DNA of 18,484 nt from Desulfurococcales archaeon (GCA_028276605.1 JAPYWC010000004.1:1-18484), one strand, 5' to 3'; shown: positions 7,277 through 14,051, numbered from the stretch's first letter. Notes: a model not told the origin generated them from the sequence alone. Made by a program: numbers and translations.

Positions 7277-8851
7277 ATGTGTGCTATCAACTTTAGGGGG
7301 CTTTCAGTATTTATTGAAGAACTAGAGGATGTAATGAGAATTTTCCTCCATAAAGGCAAAGAATCTCAAGAAGTTTATGCCGTCGCACTTTCTATAAAGA
7401 AGATAAGTAGAGGTGAAGATAAAGAGGAGGATGATGTTAATATAAAGGTATTAAACGCAATAGTAACAAGAGCTTCTGAAACAGGTTATAAATATGTAAT
7501 TCAAAGCTGTATCGATGCAAGGTCGCTTCATACATACATCATTATAGTTGCTGAGGACAGGGAGTCAGCACTTAAGGAAGCGGAGATATTGTGTTCATTA
7601 ATCATAAGTATAACTGAAGGTTCTGTCTTATGCAAAATTGAAAAATCTAAAACTATGATTAACACAATTAAACGGTGCTTCATTGGCTATGATGTTGTAA
7701 ACCCTTTTACTTGGCTGAGATCATTAATGGTAAGAAAGATGGGTCTTGAAGTAGAGAACTTTGTTCTCTTCCCCCCATTATCTTTTGAATTAGGATATCC
7801 ATTAGTTAAAGTAGAGAAATATGATCTGCTAGAATCAGTATTCAGTGAAGGAAGGATCAGGTTAGGGACAGTTACTACTACGAAAATTATTGCGAAACTT
7901 AAAGTGGAGCATATACTAAGGCACATACTAATCGTTGGATCTACTGGTAGTGGAAAATCAACCACAGCTTCAATTATTGCACGTGAGCTGCTACGAGAAG
8001 GTGTATCAGTGTTCATAATCGATTGGCATGGTGAATACAAGGAACTTCTAAAAGGTGTTGAAGTGGTTGATTACACAAACCCAGTTGAGGGCACAATTCC
8101 AGAGTTTTTAAATTTAAAGGATCTCATGTTATTTGAGCCCCTTGCCTTTATAGAAATTCTTGAGAGCGCTCTTGAATTAACGCCAGCACAGGTACATATC
8201 TTAGAGGAAGCAGTAAGGGAACTAGCAACAAGAAGGTCAATAGGTTTTTACGACATAGACATTCTAATTGATGTAATCCAAAACACACCGTTATCTGCTA
8301 GGTGGATTGCAGAATCAAGAGAAGCTCTGATCAGAAAACTAAAGGTGCTTTCAAGTGACTACCTTAAGATAAAGTGGCGGGATCTTAAAGAGGTGCCCAC
8401 TAGAAAAGGCTATGCTACAATTTTTGATTTGTCCCAGATTCCAAATACAAGAGTTAAACGTGTATTAGCCTCTATATCTATTAAAACTGCTGCATTGAAG
8501 GCTCAATATAATAGAATTGATAAGCCGTTCATAATAATTGTTGATGAAGCACATAACGTATTTACAAAAGATAATCCTGTATCTAACTTAATTGCTGAAG
8601 TGAGGAAATGGGGTGTAGGGTTTATAATTGTTACGCAATCTCCCTCTGCACTAGCACAAACAGTGTTGAAAAATACTAATACACGAATCGTTCACGCATT
8701 GAAATCTAGCATTGATGTCAAGACAATGTTGGGCTTACTTGTCCTTAGGAAAGAATACAAAAAGATTATTTCATCCTTAAAGCCAGGTGAAGCACTGTTG
8801 TCAATACCAGAATTATCAGAACCAGTTTTGTTAAAAATTGGGGTGTTTTGA
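7277..8851 (+). CDS. HerA/VirB4-type ATPase (DUF87 domain)
   Basis: 524 residues from ATG 7277. An in-frame TTG at 7253 is less likely, because GGAAGGTG lies eight bases before the ATG. The N-terminal 190 residues are not recognisable to me. Then come a beta-rich segment (GTVTTTKIIAKLKVEHILRH), Walker A GSTGSGKS (221-228), the DWHGEY motif (249-254), Walker B FIIIVDEAH (418-426) and TQSPSALAQ (about 453-461). A candidate arginine finger is in NTNTRIVH. These are hallmarks of the hexameric HerA/FtsK-like superfamily that pumps DNA or acts in end resection and conjugation. Canonical HerA sits beside nurA, rad50 and mre11; none are here, so this is a DUF87 paralogue of unknown task. It ends one base from the thermosome stop on the other strand. 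Confidence 0.85.
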   Translation: MCAINFRGLSVFIEELEDVMRIFLHKGKESQEVYAVALSIKKISRGEDKEEDDVNIKVLNAIVTRASETGYKYVIQSCIDARSLHTYIIIVAEDRESALKEAEILCSLIISITEGSVLCKIEKSKTMINTIKRCFIGYDVVNPFTWLRSLMVRKMGLEVENFVLFPPLSFELGYPLVKVEKYDLLESVFSEGRIRLGTVTTTKIIAKLKVEHILRHILIVGSTGSGKSTTASIIARELLREGVSVFIIDWHGEYKELLKGVEVVDYTNPVEGTIPEFLNLKDLMLFEPLAFIEILESALELTPAQVHILEEAVRELATRRSIGFYDIDILIDVIQNTPLSARWIAESREALIRKLKVLSSDYLKIKWRDLKEVPTRKGYATIFDLSQIPNTRVKRVLASISIKTAALKAQYNRIDKPFIIIVDEAHNVFTKDNPVSNLIAEVRKWGVGFIIVTQSPSALAQTVLKNTNTRIVHALKSSIDVKTMLGLLVLRKEYKKIISSLKPGEALLSIPELSEPVLLKIGVF

Positions 8852-8852
8852 G

Positions 8853-10514
8853 TTACTTCTCTTCCTCTTCTTTCTTCTCCTCTTTCTTCTCTTCTTTCTC
8901 TTCCTTCCTTCTTGCAGCTGCAATTACATCGTCTATCCTTAGGATTAATGTTGCAGCTTCAGTGCCGGCCTTAAGGGCAGAGATCTTTACCAGCAAAGGT
9001 TCGACCACACCAAGCTTCTTTGAATCTACAATGTTACCTGTGAACACATCTATTCCTGCCCACTTACCTTCGGGCTCCATGTGCTTTGCTCTAAGCTTCA
9101 TTATTATGTCTACAGGGTCTAGACCCGCGTTAACTACTAGTGTTTCAACAATTCCTTCTAATGCTTTTGCAAATGCTTCAACTGCAAGTCCTTCTTTCCC
9201 TCCTACTTTATTGGCGTACTCTCTGATGTACTTGGCTAACTCCATTTCAAATGCTCCAGCTCCATACACTATCTTTGGTAATCTAAATACATCTGCTACT
9301 GCACTTAAGGCATCTCTTAAGCTTCTCTCAGCCTCGTCTACTAGTCTCTCTAATCCAGCTCTTAGCACTATTGAAACTGCTCTGGGGTTCTTACAGTTCT
9401 CTACGAATACCATCTTATCTTCGCCAACTTTCCTCTCTTCAACAAGACCACAGTACCCTAGATCTTTCTCCGTCAAATCCTCAATATTGCTCACTATTCT
9501 TCCTCCTGTTGCTCTTTCTAGTTTCTCCATGTCGCTTCTCTTCACTCTTCTCACTGCCATTATTCCTTTCTTTGCTAGGTAGTGTTGTGCTATGTCATCG
9601 ATTCCCTTCTGGCATATGACAACATTTGCACCAACAGACGCTATCTTCTCAACCATATCCCTAAGTATATTCTCTTTCTCTTCAAGGAATCTCCTCATCT
9701 GGAGTGGGTCATTAATCCTTATCTCAGCATCAATTTCGGGTTTCTCTATTTCTAGTGGAGCATCGAGTAATGCTATTCTCGCATTCTCAACCCTTCTAGG
9801 CATTGCTGGGTGAACAACCTCCTTATCAAGAACAACACCATATACAAGCATGCTGTCTATAAGTCCTCCTCCCTTCTTCTTAACAATCTGTATGTTGTCT
9901 AAATCCACAACCCATCCACTTCCTCTCTTCTCAGCAACCTGTCTAATAGCCTTAACAACCAATTCAGCAAGGTATTCTCGTGCTCCATGTACAGCCTTGC
10001 TTGTTAAGGCTGATAAGGCTACTTTCTTCAGTATCTCATCAGCTTCTGGAGACTCTACATCTACAGTTTCAGCTATCTCATGCGCGATTTGGATGGCGTA
10101 TTCAAGTGCACGCTTGTATCCTGAAACAATTACAGTTGGATGTAATCCTTTATCAAGCAACTCCTCTGCTCTCTTGAGTAACTCTCCTGCGAATATTACT
10201 GCAGTCTTTGTACCGTCACCTGCTTCCTCGTCTTGCCCCTTTGCTATTTGTACAAGCATCTTTGCAGCAGGGTGCTGTACATCCATTTTATCTAGTATTG
10301 TAGCGCCATCATTGGTTATTGTTATGTCGCCCAATGCATCAACAAGCATCTTATCCATTCCTCTTGGTCCATAAGTAGTCTTTAACATTTCTGCTATTGT
10401 TAGAGCTGCCATGATGTTTGCTCTCAGCGCATCCCTGCCGGCAGTTCTTGAAGTTCCCTCCTTTAGTATTATTACAGGTATACCAGTAGGTTCATAGACA
10501 GCAGGTGCAGCCAT
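8853..10514 (-). CDS. Thermosome subunit (group II chaperonin)
   Basis: 553 residues from the ATG at 10514, or 555 from the ATG at 10520. It is a subunit of the archaeal CCT/TCP1-type double-ring chaperonin, which folds proteins in the cytosol. Nucleotide-binding motifs include TTYGPRGMDK (about 46-55), NDGATILDKM (about 68-77) and GDGTKTAV (about 99-106). The equatorial C-terminal part carries VVNAGLDPVDII and GIDVFTGNIVD. The last 20 or so residues are almost only Lys and Glu, with no GGM repeat. GAGGTG lies two bases before the first ATG and eight before the second, so I prefer the second. Two TATA-like elements lie upstream (see separate entries). It is divergent from the S17e gene. Which paralogue (alpha, beta or gamma) cannot be told from this sequence alone. 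Confidence 0.96.
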   Translation of the reverse strand: MAAPAVYEPTGIPVIILKEGTSRTAGRDALRANIMAALTIAEMLKTTYGPRGMDKMLVDALGDITITNDGATILDKMDVQHPAAKMLVQIAKGQDEEAGDGTKTAVIFAGELLKRAEELLDKGLHPTVIVSGYKRALEYAIQIAHEIAETVDVESPEADEILKKVALSALTSKAVHGAREYLAELVVKAIRQVAEKRGSGWVVDLDNIQIVKKKGGGLIDSMLVYGVVLDKEVVHPAMPRRVENARIALLDAPLEIEKPEIDAEIRINDPLQMRRFLEEKENILRDMVEKIASVGANVVICQKGIDDIAQHYLAKKGIMAVRRVKRSDMEKLERATGGRIVSNIEDLTEKDLGYCGLVEERKVGEDKMVFVENCKNPRAVSIVLRAGLERLVDEAERSLRDALSAVADVFRLPKIVYGAGAFEMELAKYIREYANKVGGKEGLAVEAFAKALEGIVETLVVNAGLDPVDIIMKLRAKHMEPEGKWAGIDVFTGNIVDSKKLGVVEPLLVKISALKAGTEAATLILRIDDVIAAARRKEEKEEKKEEKKEEEEK

Positions 10515-10536
10515 AGGCATTACACCTCTGAGCTAG

Positions 10537-10544
10537 TATATAAA
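10537..10544 (-). promoter_or_regulatory. TATA-like element, proximal, upstream of the thermosome gene
   Basis: On the minus strand the site reads TTTATATA. Used as TATA box it would start the transcript at about 10515, practically at the start codon, giving a leaderless message without the GAGGTG. Confidence 0.35.
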
Positions 10545-10552
10545 AGCGGTTC

Positions 10553-10560
10553 TATATAAG
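10553..10560 (-). promoter_or_regulatory. TATA-like element, distal, upstream of the thermosome gene
   Basis: On the minus strand AAAG (possible BRE) and a C precede TTATATAG. The predicted transcript start near 10531 gives a leader that keeps the GAGGTG Shine-Dalgarno. I consider this the main promoter. Confidence 0.45.
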
Positions 10561-10710
10561 CTTTAATGCAAAACCTTAAGAATTGCTTCACAATAGTGAG
10601 AAAACCAAGTTTTTAGCAAGACTTATAATGCCTTATACAAGATAATGAAATAATGCAGTCCTCTACGTGTTGTGCAAGGAAGCAAGTAATGCAGTGGTGG
10701 TGTTGACTCG

Positions 10711-10935
10711 ATGGGAAAGGTTAGGACAAGTCTTGTTAAAAGAACTGCAAGGAAGCTTTTACAGCTATACCCAAATGAGTTTACAGAAGACTTCTATCAC
10801 AATAAGGAGGTTCTAAAGAAGTACTTGATAACACCTTCAAAGAAATTAAGAAATCAAATTGCAGGCTATATCACACACTTAATAAAGTTAGAGAAGAAGC
10901 GAAAAGAAGCTGCTCAACAAATGCAGCAGTCCTAG
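10711..10935 (+). CDS. rps17e: Small ribosomal subunit protein S17e
   Basis: 74 residues, the usual length for archaeal S17e (eS17). The family signature is present from the start: MGKVRTSLVKRTARKLLQLY, then FTEDFYHNK and SKKLRNQIAGYITHL. The tail is a basic and Gln-rich helix. It is a component of the 30S subunit head. GTGGTGGTG (10694-10702) lies eight bases before the ATG and sets the start. TATA-like sequences CTTATAATG and CCTTATACA occur around 10622-10640. The leader contains a 9-base direct repeat (TAATGCAGT). The MoaD-like and Cgi121 genes follow in the same direction after a 97-base gap containing a hairpin, so they may be only partly co-transcribed. Confidence 0.96.
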   Translation: MGKVRTSLVKRTARKLLQLYPNEFTEDFYHNKEVLKKYLITPSKKLRNQIAGYITHLIKLEKKRKEAAQQMQQS

Positions 10936-10940
10936 GCGGT

Positions 10941-10959
10941 TTCAAAATACGGTTTTGAA
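10941..10959 (+). terminator. Hairpin downstream of rps17e, candidate transcript end
   Basis: TTCAAAA (10941-10947) pairs perfectly with TTTTGAA (10953-10959) over a five-base loop. A pyrimidine-rich stretch TTCTCTATTTTA follows. It starts six bases after the S17e stop. The stem is A/T-rich and short, so it is a modest candidate for termination or 3' end processing. Confidence 0.35.
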
Positions 10960-11032
10960 TTCTCTATTTTATCCGAAACATCAAAGCTGTAGTAAATTAT
11001 ACGGCTTTCAATCGGTATGCGGTGTGGATGCT

Positions 11033-11314
11033 ATGGTTAAGCTTATATTTTTGGGCCATTTAAAGAACCTGATTGGAGCTTCGATGGTTGAGGTAGAGAT
11101 ATCTTCACCGTTACAACTAAAAATGTTTCTAATTCACGTCACCAAGATCTATCCAGCACTAAGTAGGATAATAGATAGTGATGGACGTGTTTCAGCTGAG
11201 GTACTATTACTAATTAACGGAGTTGATGTAAATGTGTATGAAGATCCATATAATAGCATTGTCGTGGAAAACAAGGATGAATTAACATTTGTGCCTATAT
11301 CACATGGCGGTTAA
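11033..11314 (+). CDS. MoaD/ThiS-like beta-grasp protein with C-terminal Gly-Gly (SAMP-like)
   Basis: 93 residues from ATG 11033, where GGTG lies eight bases upstream; the open frame reaches 10955 but without family similarity. The opening VKLIFLGHLKNLIG, the late LLINGVDV and KDELTFVPISHGG are typical of the MoaD/ThiS/Urm1 ubiquitin-like fold. The terminal Gly-Gly is the group adenylated by an E1-like enzyme. It then carries sulfur for molybdopterin or tRNA thiolation, or is attached to proteins as a SAMP modifier. No E1-like or MoaE gene is visible in the window, so the pathway is undecided. It lies 26 bases before the Cgi121 gene; co-transcription would link two factors that act on tRNA or resemble the Urm1/KEOPS pairing in eukaryotes, but that is inference. 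Confidence 0.85.
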   Translation: MVKLIFLGHLKNLIGASMVEVEISSPLQLKMFLIHVTKIYPALSRIIDSDGRVSAEVLLLINGVDVNVYEDPYNSIVVENKDELTFVPISHGG

Positions 11315-11340
11315 AGAATATTAATTGTGGCGTTGAAATA

Positions 11341-11859
11341 ATGGTCATAGTAATGATATTGTGTAGAGACGTAAAGAATCCCGAAGGTATATGTACATCG
11401 CTCATAGATGAAGGTGACTGTGTAGTACTAAAGCCTTGTATAAGGCTTCCACCACAAAGCATTATCATAGGCGGAATTAAAGCATTCGAAGCTTTCAGAG
11501 CTGGACGCAATATAGCAAAGGTGAAGGCTTATGAGATTCTTACCAGGCTTTTTGGTGAAAGACAAATAAAAACAATTATAAATGAATTGATGATTGCCTG
11601 TAATGAAGCAGGTATTGAGGGATACACAGTGATATTAATCCATAAAAACATACGTGGAGATGATTTGCAAAAGTATGTAAAACACTTAACAGATTTAGTA
11701 AAATCTTATGAATGTAACTTTATGCAGCTTCAATCACTAAATAAATATGTTCAGGTATGTGAGGTTTTAAGGAGGATACATCACGAAATTGTAGAATGCG
11801 ATGATATTACAGCTATTGGAATTAGTGGTACAAGCGAGATCTTTTTATCTAAAAAGTAG
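11341..11859 (+). CDS. cgi121: KEOPS complex subunit Cgi121 homologue
   Basis: 172 residues. The block IIGGIKAFEAFRAGRNIAK, followed by KAYEILTRLFGERQI (about 41-76), matches the Cgi121/TPRKB family core, in which an Ala/Phe-rich helix precedes a conserved G-x-RQI turn. Cgi121 binds the kinase-like subunit Bud32 and the tRNA 3' end in the KEOPS complex, which makes N6-threonylcarbamoyladenosine at A37 of ANN-decoding tRNAs. The protein is slightly longer than usual, mainly through its C-terminal part. ATG 11341 is taken as start; ATG 11353 is possible, and neither has a strong Shine-Dalgarno sequence. Other KEOPS genes (kae1, bud32, pcc1) are not in the window. Identification rests on one conserved region, so it is good but not certain. 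Confidence 0.77.
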   Translation: MVIVMILCRDVKNPEGICTSLIDEGDCVVLKPCIRLPPQSIIIGGIKAFEAFRAGRNIAKVKAYEILTRLFGERQIKTIINELMIACNEAGIEGYTVILIHKNIRGDDLQKYVKHLTDLVKSYECNFMQLQSLNKYVQVCEVLRRIHHEIVECDDITAIGISGTSEIFLSKK

Positions 11860-11899
11860 GGTGTAAAGCACACTTACCGTTTTATCTCATCAGAGATGC

Positions 11900-11941
11900 T
11901 TAGAGATACGTAGGTAAAGATTATGGTGCCTGTATCTTTAA
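11900..11941 (+). ncRNA. Strong predicted RNA hairpin between cgi121 and the acidic micro-ORF
   Basis: Bases 11900-11909 pair with 11932-11941 (ten pairs, including one G-T). After a two-base bulge, AGG 11912-11914 pairs with CCT 11929-11931, leaving a 14-base loop. An alternative hairpin uses GTATC 11932-11936 with GATAC 11943-11947 and cannot form at the same time. Another small perfect stem (ATCTC/GAGAT, 11884-11897) lies just upstream. It may be the 3' end structure of the cgi121 transcript, or part of a small RNA. No C/D-box or known riboswitch motif is recognised. Confidence 0.35.
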
Positions 11942-11954
11942 TGATACGTTGAGC

Positions 11955-11962
11955 TTTTATAG
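11955..11962 (+). promoter_or_regulatory. TATA-like promoter element ahead of the acidic micro-ORF
   Basis: TTTTATAG, predicting a transcript start near 11985 and a leader of about 28 bases before ATG 12013. The leader would contain CGAGGA as a Shine-Dalgarno. Confidence 0.4.
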
Positions 11963-12012
11963 TTATTCTTTAACCGAGATATGTGAGGACACAATTACAG
12001 GAACGAGGATTG

Positions 12013-12099
12013 ATGAATATGTACTTTGAGGAGGAATGGGAGGAGGAAGAGGAAGAAGAGTGGTGGGAAGAAGAGGAGGAATGGGAAGAAGAGTGGTAA
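12013..12099 (+). CDS. Acidic micro-protein of Glu and Trp (28 residues), hypothetical
   Basis: ATG 12013 opens 28 codons ending in TAA. After MNMYF the product contains only Glu and Trp: 18 Glu and 5 Trp in total, at W9, W17, W18, W24 and W28. GAA and GAG are used nine times each, so this is not a uniform triplet expansion, although 12-14 base segments recur inside it. GAGGA lies three bases before ATG 12013 and nine before the in-frame ATG 12019, which may be the real start. A TATA-like box lies at 11955-11962. On a helical wheel W17, W24 and W28 fall on one face. I do not recognise a family. It could bind a basic partner such as a ribosomal or chromatin protein, or could be a non-coding purine tract. 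It stands 122 bases ahead of the ABCE1 gene. Confidence 0.45.
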   Translation: MNMYFEEEWEEEEEEEWWEEEEEWEEEW

Positions 12100-12221
12100 A
12101 ATAATAGTGAGATAATAAATGAGGAAGCTCATGAGGGTATTAGGGTGCTAGGTATCGGCAACCAAGGGCTTGCAGAATTGAAGTAAATACAATAATGTTT
12201 TTTGTCTATAAGGGTGATTTA
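12100..12221 (+). other. Intergenic leader before ABCE1 with an in-frame open stretch and a small hairpin
   Basis: Directly after the micro-ORF TAA, the same frame stays open for 28 more codons, ending at TAA 12184-12186 (SEIINEEAHEGIRVLGIGNQ is part of it). It has no ATG of its own, so it is either chance or a readthrough extension. ATGAG (12119-12123) and CTCAT (12128-12132) form a small perfect stem. The last bases carry GGGTGA (12212-12217) as Shine-Dalgarno for ABCE1. No other gene is visible here. Confidence 0.3.
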
Positions 12222-14030
12222 ATGTCAAGAGTTGCTGTAATAGATTATAAGCTCTGCAATCCAGATAAATGTGGTATTCCCTGTATACGTTTTTGTCCAA
12301 TAAATAAGACTAAGCCGTATAAAGCGATAGAGCTGAGTAAAGAGAAGCAGGGTAAGCCAATTATTTATGAGGATAAGTGTATTGCTTGTGGCATCTGCGT
12401 AAAGAAGTGTCCTTATGGAGCAATTCGCATAGTTAATTTACCTGCTGAAATCGAGGAAAAGCTTGTTCATAGATTTGGTTTAAATGCATTTAAATTATAC
12501 GGTCTTCCAACACCTATAAAGGATAGAATTGTAGGTGTATTAGGGCCTAATGGAGCTGGAAAAACTACGGCCATGAAGATTTTATCAGGGCAAATAATTC
12601 CAAACTTCGGTGTATTGGATAGACCTATTTCTAAGGAGGAAGTGCTAGACAGATTCAGAGGAACACAGCTATACAATTACTTCGAGAAGCTCTACTCTAA
12701 TCAGCTTAAGGTTATACACAAAATACAGCAGGTAGAACTAATAAGGCAATACATCAAGCTTGGCACGGTTAAAGAGTGGCTCAGAAAGTACGATGAACGC
12801 GGCATTATCAATGATGTTGTTGAACTCCTCAACATCAGTTACATGTTATCAAAAGAAGTTAGAAGCCTTAGTGGTGGTGAGCTGCAAAAGTTTGCAATAG
12901 CAGTAGCACTAGAACGAGACGCCGATGTCTACATATTTGATGAGCCGACAGCTTTTCTCGATATACGAGAGAGGCTTAACCTCATTAGGGCTCTAGATGT
13001 ATTAAGGCCTAAGCAAAGCTACGTATTTGTAGTGGATCACGATATCATGTTCCTAGATTACATAGCAGACGTAATTGTTGTTGTGTATGGCGTTCCTGGA
13101 GTTTACGGCTACTTCTCAAATCCATACCCCGCAAAAGCAGGTATCGACTACTATCTGAAAGGGTTCCTGCCATCAGAGAACATGAGGATTAGAGATGAAG
13201 CAATAACATTCAAGCTTCACGACACACGAGACGAGGTAGTAGTAGTTGATGAACTTGAAATAATTTCCTGGAGCAGTATTCGCAAAAAGTTAAATGGTTT
13301 CGAGCTAATTGTTGAAGAAGGGAATGTAAAGAAAGGCGAGATAATAGGCATTATAGGTCCTAATGGTATTGGGAAAACAACCTTCATCAGGATTCTTGCA
13401 GGAGAACTAGAGCCCGACGAAGGATACACCACCTCTACAATGCTTAAGGTAAGCTACAAGCCTCAGTATCTAGATGCTAAGTCACTAGAATGCGAGTTCG
13501 TTGAGGATTGTATAAAGAACATTAATAAGGAAGCTCTAAATGAAAATAGTTGGCTCTTTATTGAAATTGTGAAAAGACTGGGTATCGATAGATTACTCAA
13601 AAGAAAAATTGAAGACCTTAGTGGTGGTGAGCTGCAGAAGTTATTTGTTTCACTAACTCTGATGAAGGATGCAGATGTATATCTAATTGACGAGCCTTCA
13701 ACACACATTGATGTAGAAGATCAGCTTGCAATAGCGAGAGTAGTAAAGAGAGTTGCTAGAATAAGAAAAGCACCAATATTTGTTGTAGACCATAACATCC
13801 TTATGATAGACTACGCAGTTGATAGATTAATGGTGTTTACTGGTGTGCCAGGAGTAAGAGGAATTGGAAAAGCACCTATGCCAGTGGCGCAAGCTTTCAA
13901 CGAGTTCTTGAGGGAAGTTGACATTACTGTTAGGAGAGACCCTGAAACAGGTAGACCGAGGATAAATAAGCCTGGTAGTTACTTAGATAGAGAGCAAAAA
14001 CAATCAGGAAAATACTTTTACTCACCCTAA
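12222..14030 (+). CDS. abce1: ABCE1 / RNase L inhibitor homologue, ribosome-recycling ATPase with two Fe-S clusters
   Basis: 602 residues from ATG 12222, preceded by GGGTGA (12212-12217); an upstream in-frame ATG at 12195 lies outside the family homology. The N-terminal ferredoxin-like domain has cysteines at 12, 17, 21, 25 and 53, 56, 59, 63 for two [4Fe-4S] clusters. NBD1 has Walker A GPNGAGKT (108-115), signature LSGGE (216-220), a DEPTAFLD Walker B/D-loop and His-loop DHD (272-274). NBD2 has GPNGIGKT (379-386), LSGGE (466-470), DEPSTHID and DHN (523-525). A hinge with GVPGVYG precedes NBD2, and GVPGVRG follows it. ABCE1 splits the 70S ribosome after termination, together with aRF1 or aPelota. 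The D-loops read TAFLD and STHID, a little unlike the usual SSYLD and SAYLD, but all catalytic residues are present. Confidence 0.97.
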   Translation: MSRVAVIDYKLCNPDKCGIPCIRFCPINKTKPYKAIELSKEKQGKPIIYEDKCIACGICVKKCPYGAIRIVNLPAEIEEKLVHRFGLNAFKLYGLPTPIKDRIVGVLGPNGAGKTTAMKILSGQIIPNFGVLDRPISKEEVLDRFRGTQLYNYFEKLYSNQLKVIHKIQQVELIRQYIKLGTVKEWLRKYDERGIINDVVELLNISYMLSKEVRSLSGGELQKFAIAVALERDADVYIFDEPTAFLDIRERLNLIRALDVLRPKQSYVFVVDHDIMFLDYIADVIVVVYGVPGVYGYFSNPYPAKAGIDYYLKGFLPSENMRIRDEAITFKLHDTRDEVVVVDELEIISWSSIRKKLNGFELIVEEGNVKKGEIIGIIGPNGIGKTTFIRILAGELEPDEGYTTSTMLKVSYKPQYLDAKSLECEFVEDCIKNINKEALNENSWLFIEIVKRLGIDRLLKRKIEDLSGGELQKLFVSLTLMKDADVYLIDEPSTHIDVEDQLAIARVVKRVARIRKAPIFVVDHNILMIDYAVDRLMVFTGVPGVRGIGKAPMPVAQAFNEFLREVDITVRRDPETGRPRINKPGSYLDREQKQSGKYFYSP

Positions 14031-14036
14031 ACACTG

Positions 14037-14051
14037 CTAAAGTCCTTTTAG
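14037..14051 (+). terminator. Weak hairpin downstream of the ABCE1 gene
   Basis: CTAAA (14037-14041) pairs with TTTAG (14047-14051) over a five-base loop, starting seven bases after the stop. A competing pairing of CACCCTAAA with TTTAGGTG (one bulge) uses the end of the coding sequence. A T-rich stretch AATTATTTAG follows. Possible transcript end only. Confidence 0.22.

Noticed and set aside
8994..9010. GGTTCGACC resembling a tRNA T-loop
   Set aside because: It lies inside the thermosome coding sequence, and no acceptor, D or anticodon arms can be built around it.
8848..9582. Long plus-strand open frame of 244 codons rich in Ser and Phe, plus smaller ones at 9592-10374
   Set aside because: They are antisense to the thermosome gene and their composition is the mirror of its codon bias. 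They have no recognisable motifs and no Shine-Dalgarno sequence.
10955..11032. N-terminal extension of 26 codons on the MoaD-like frame
   Set aside because: The beta-grasp fold begins at ATG 11033, which has GGTG at proper spacing; the extension looks non-coding.
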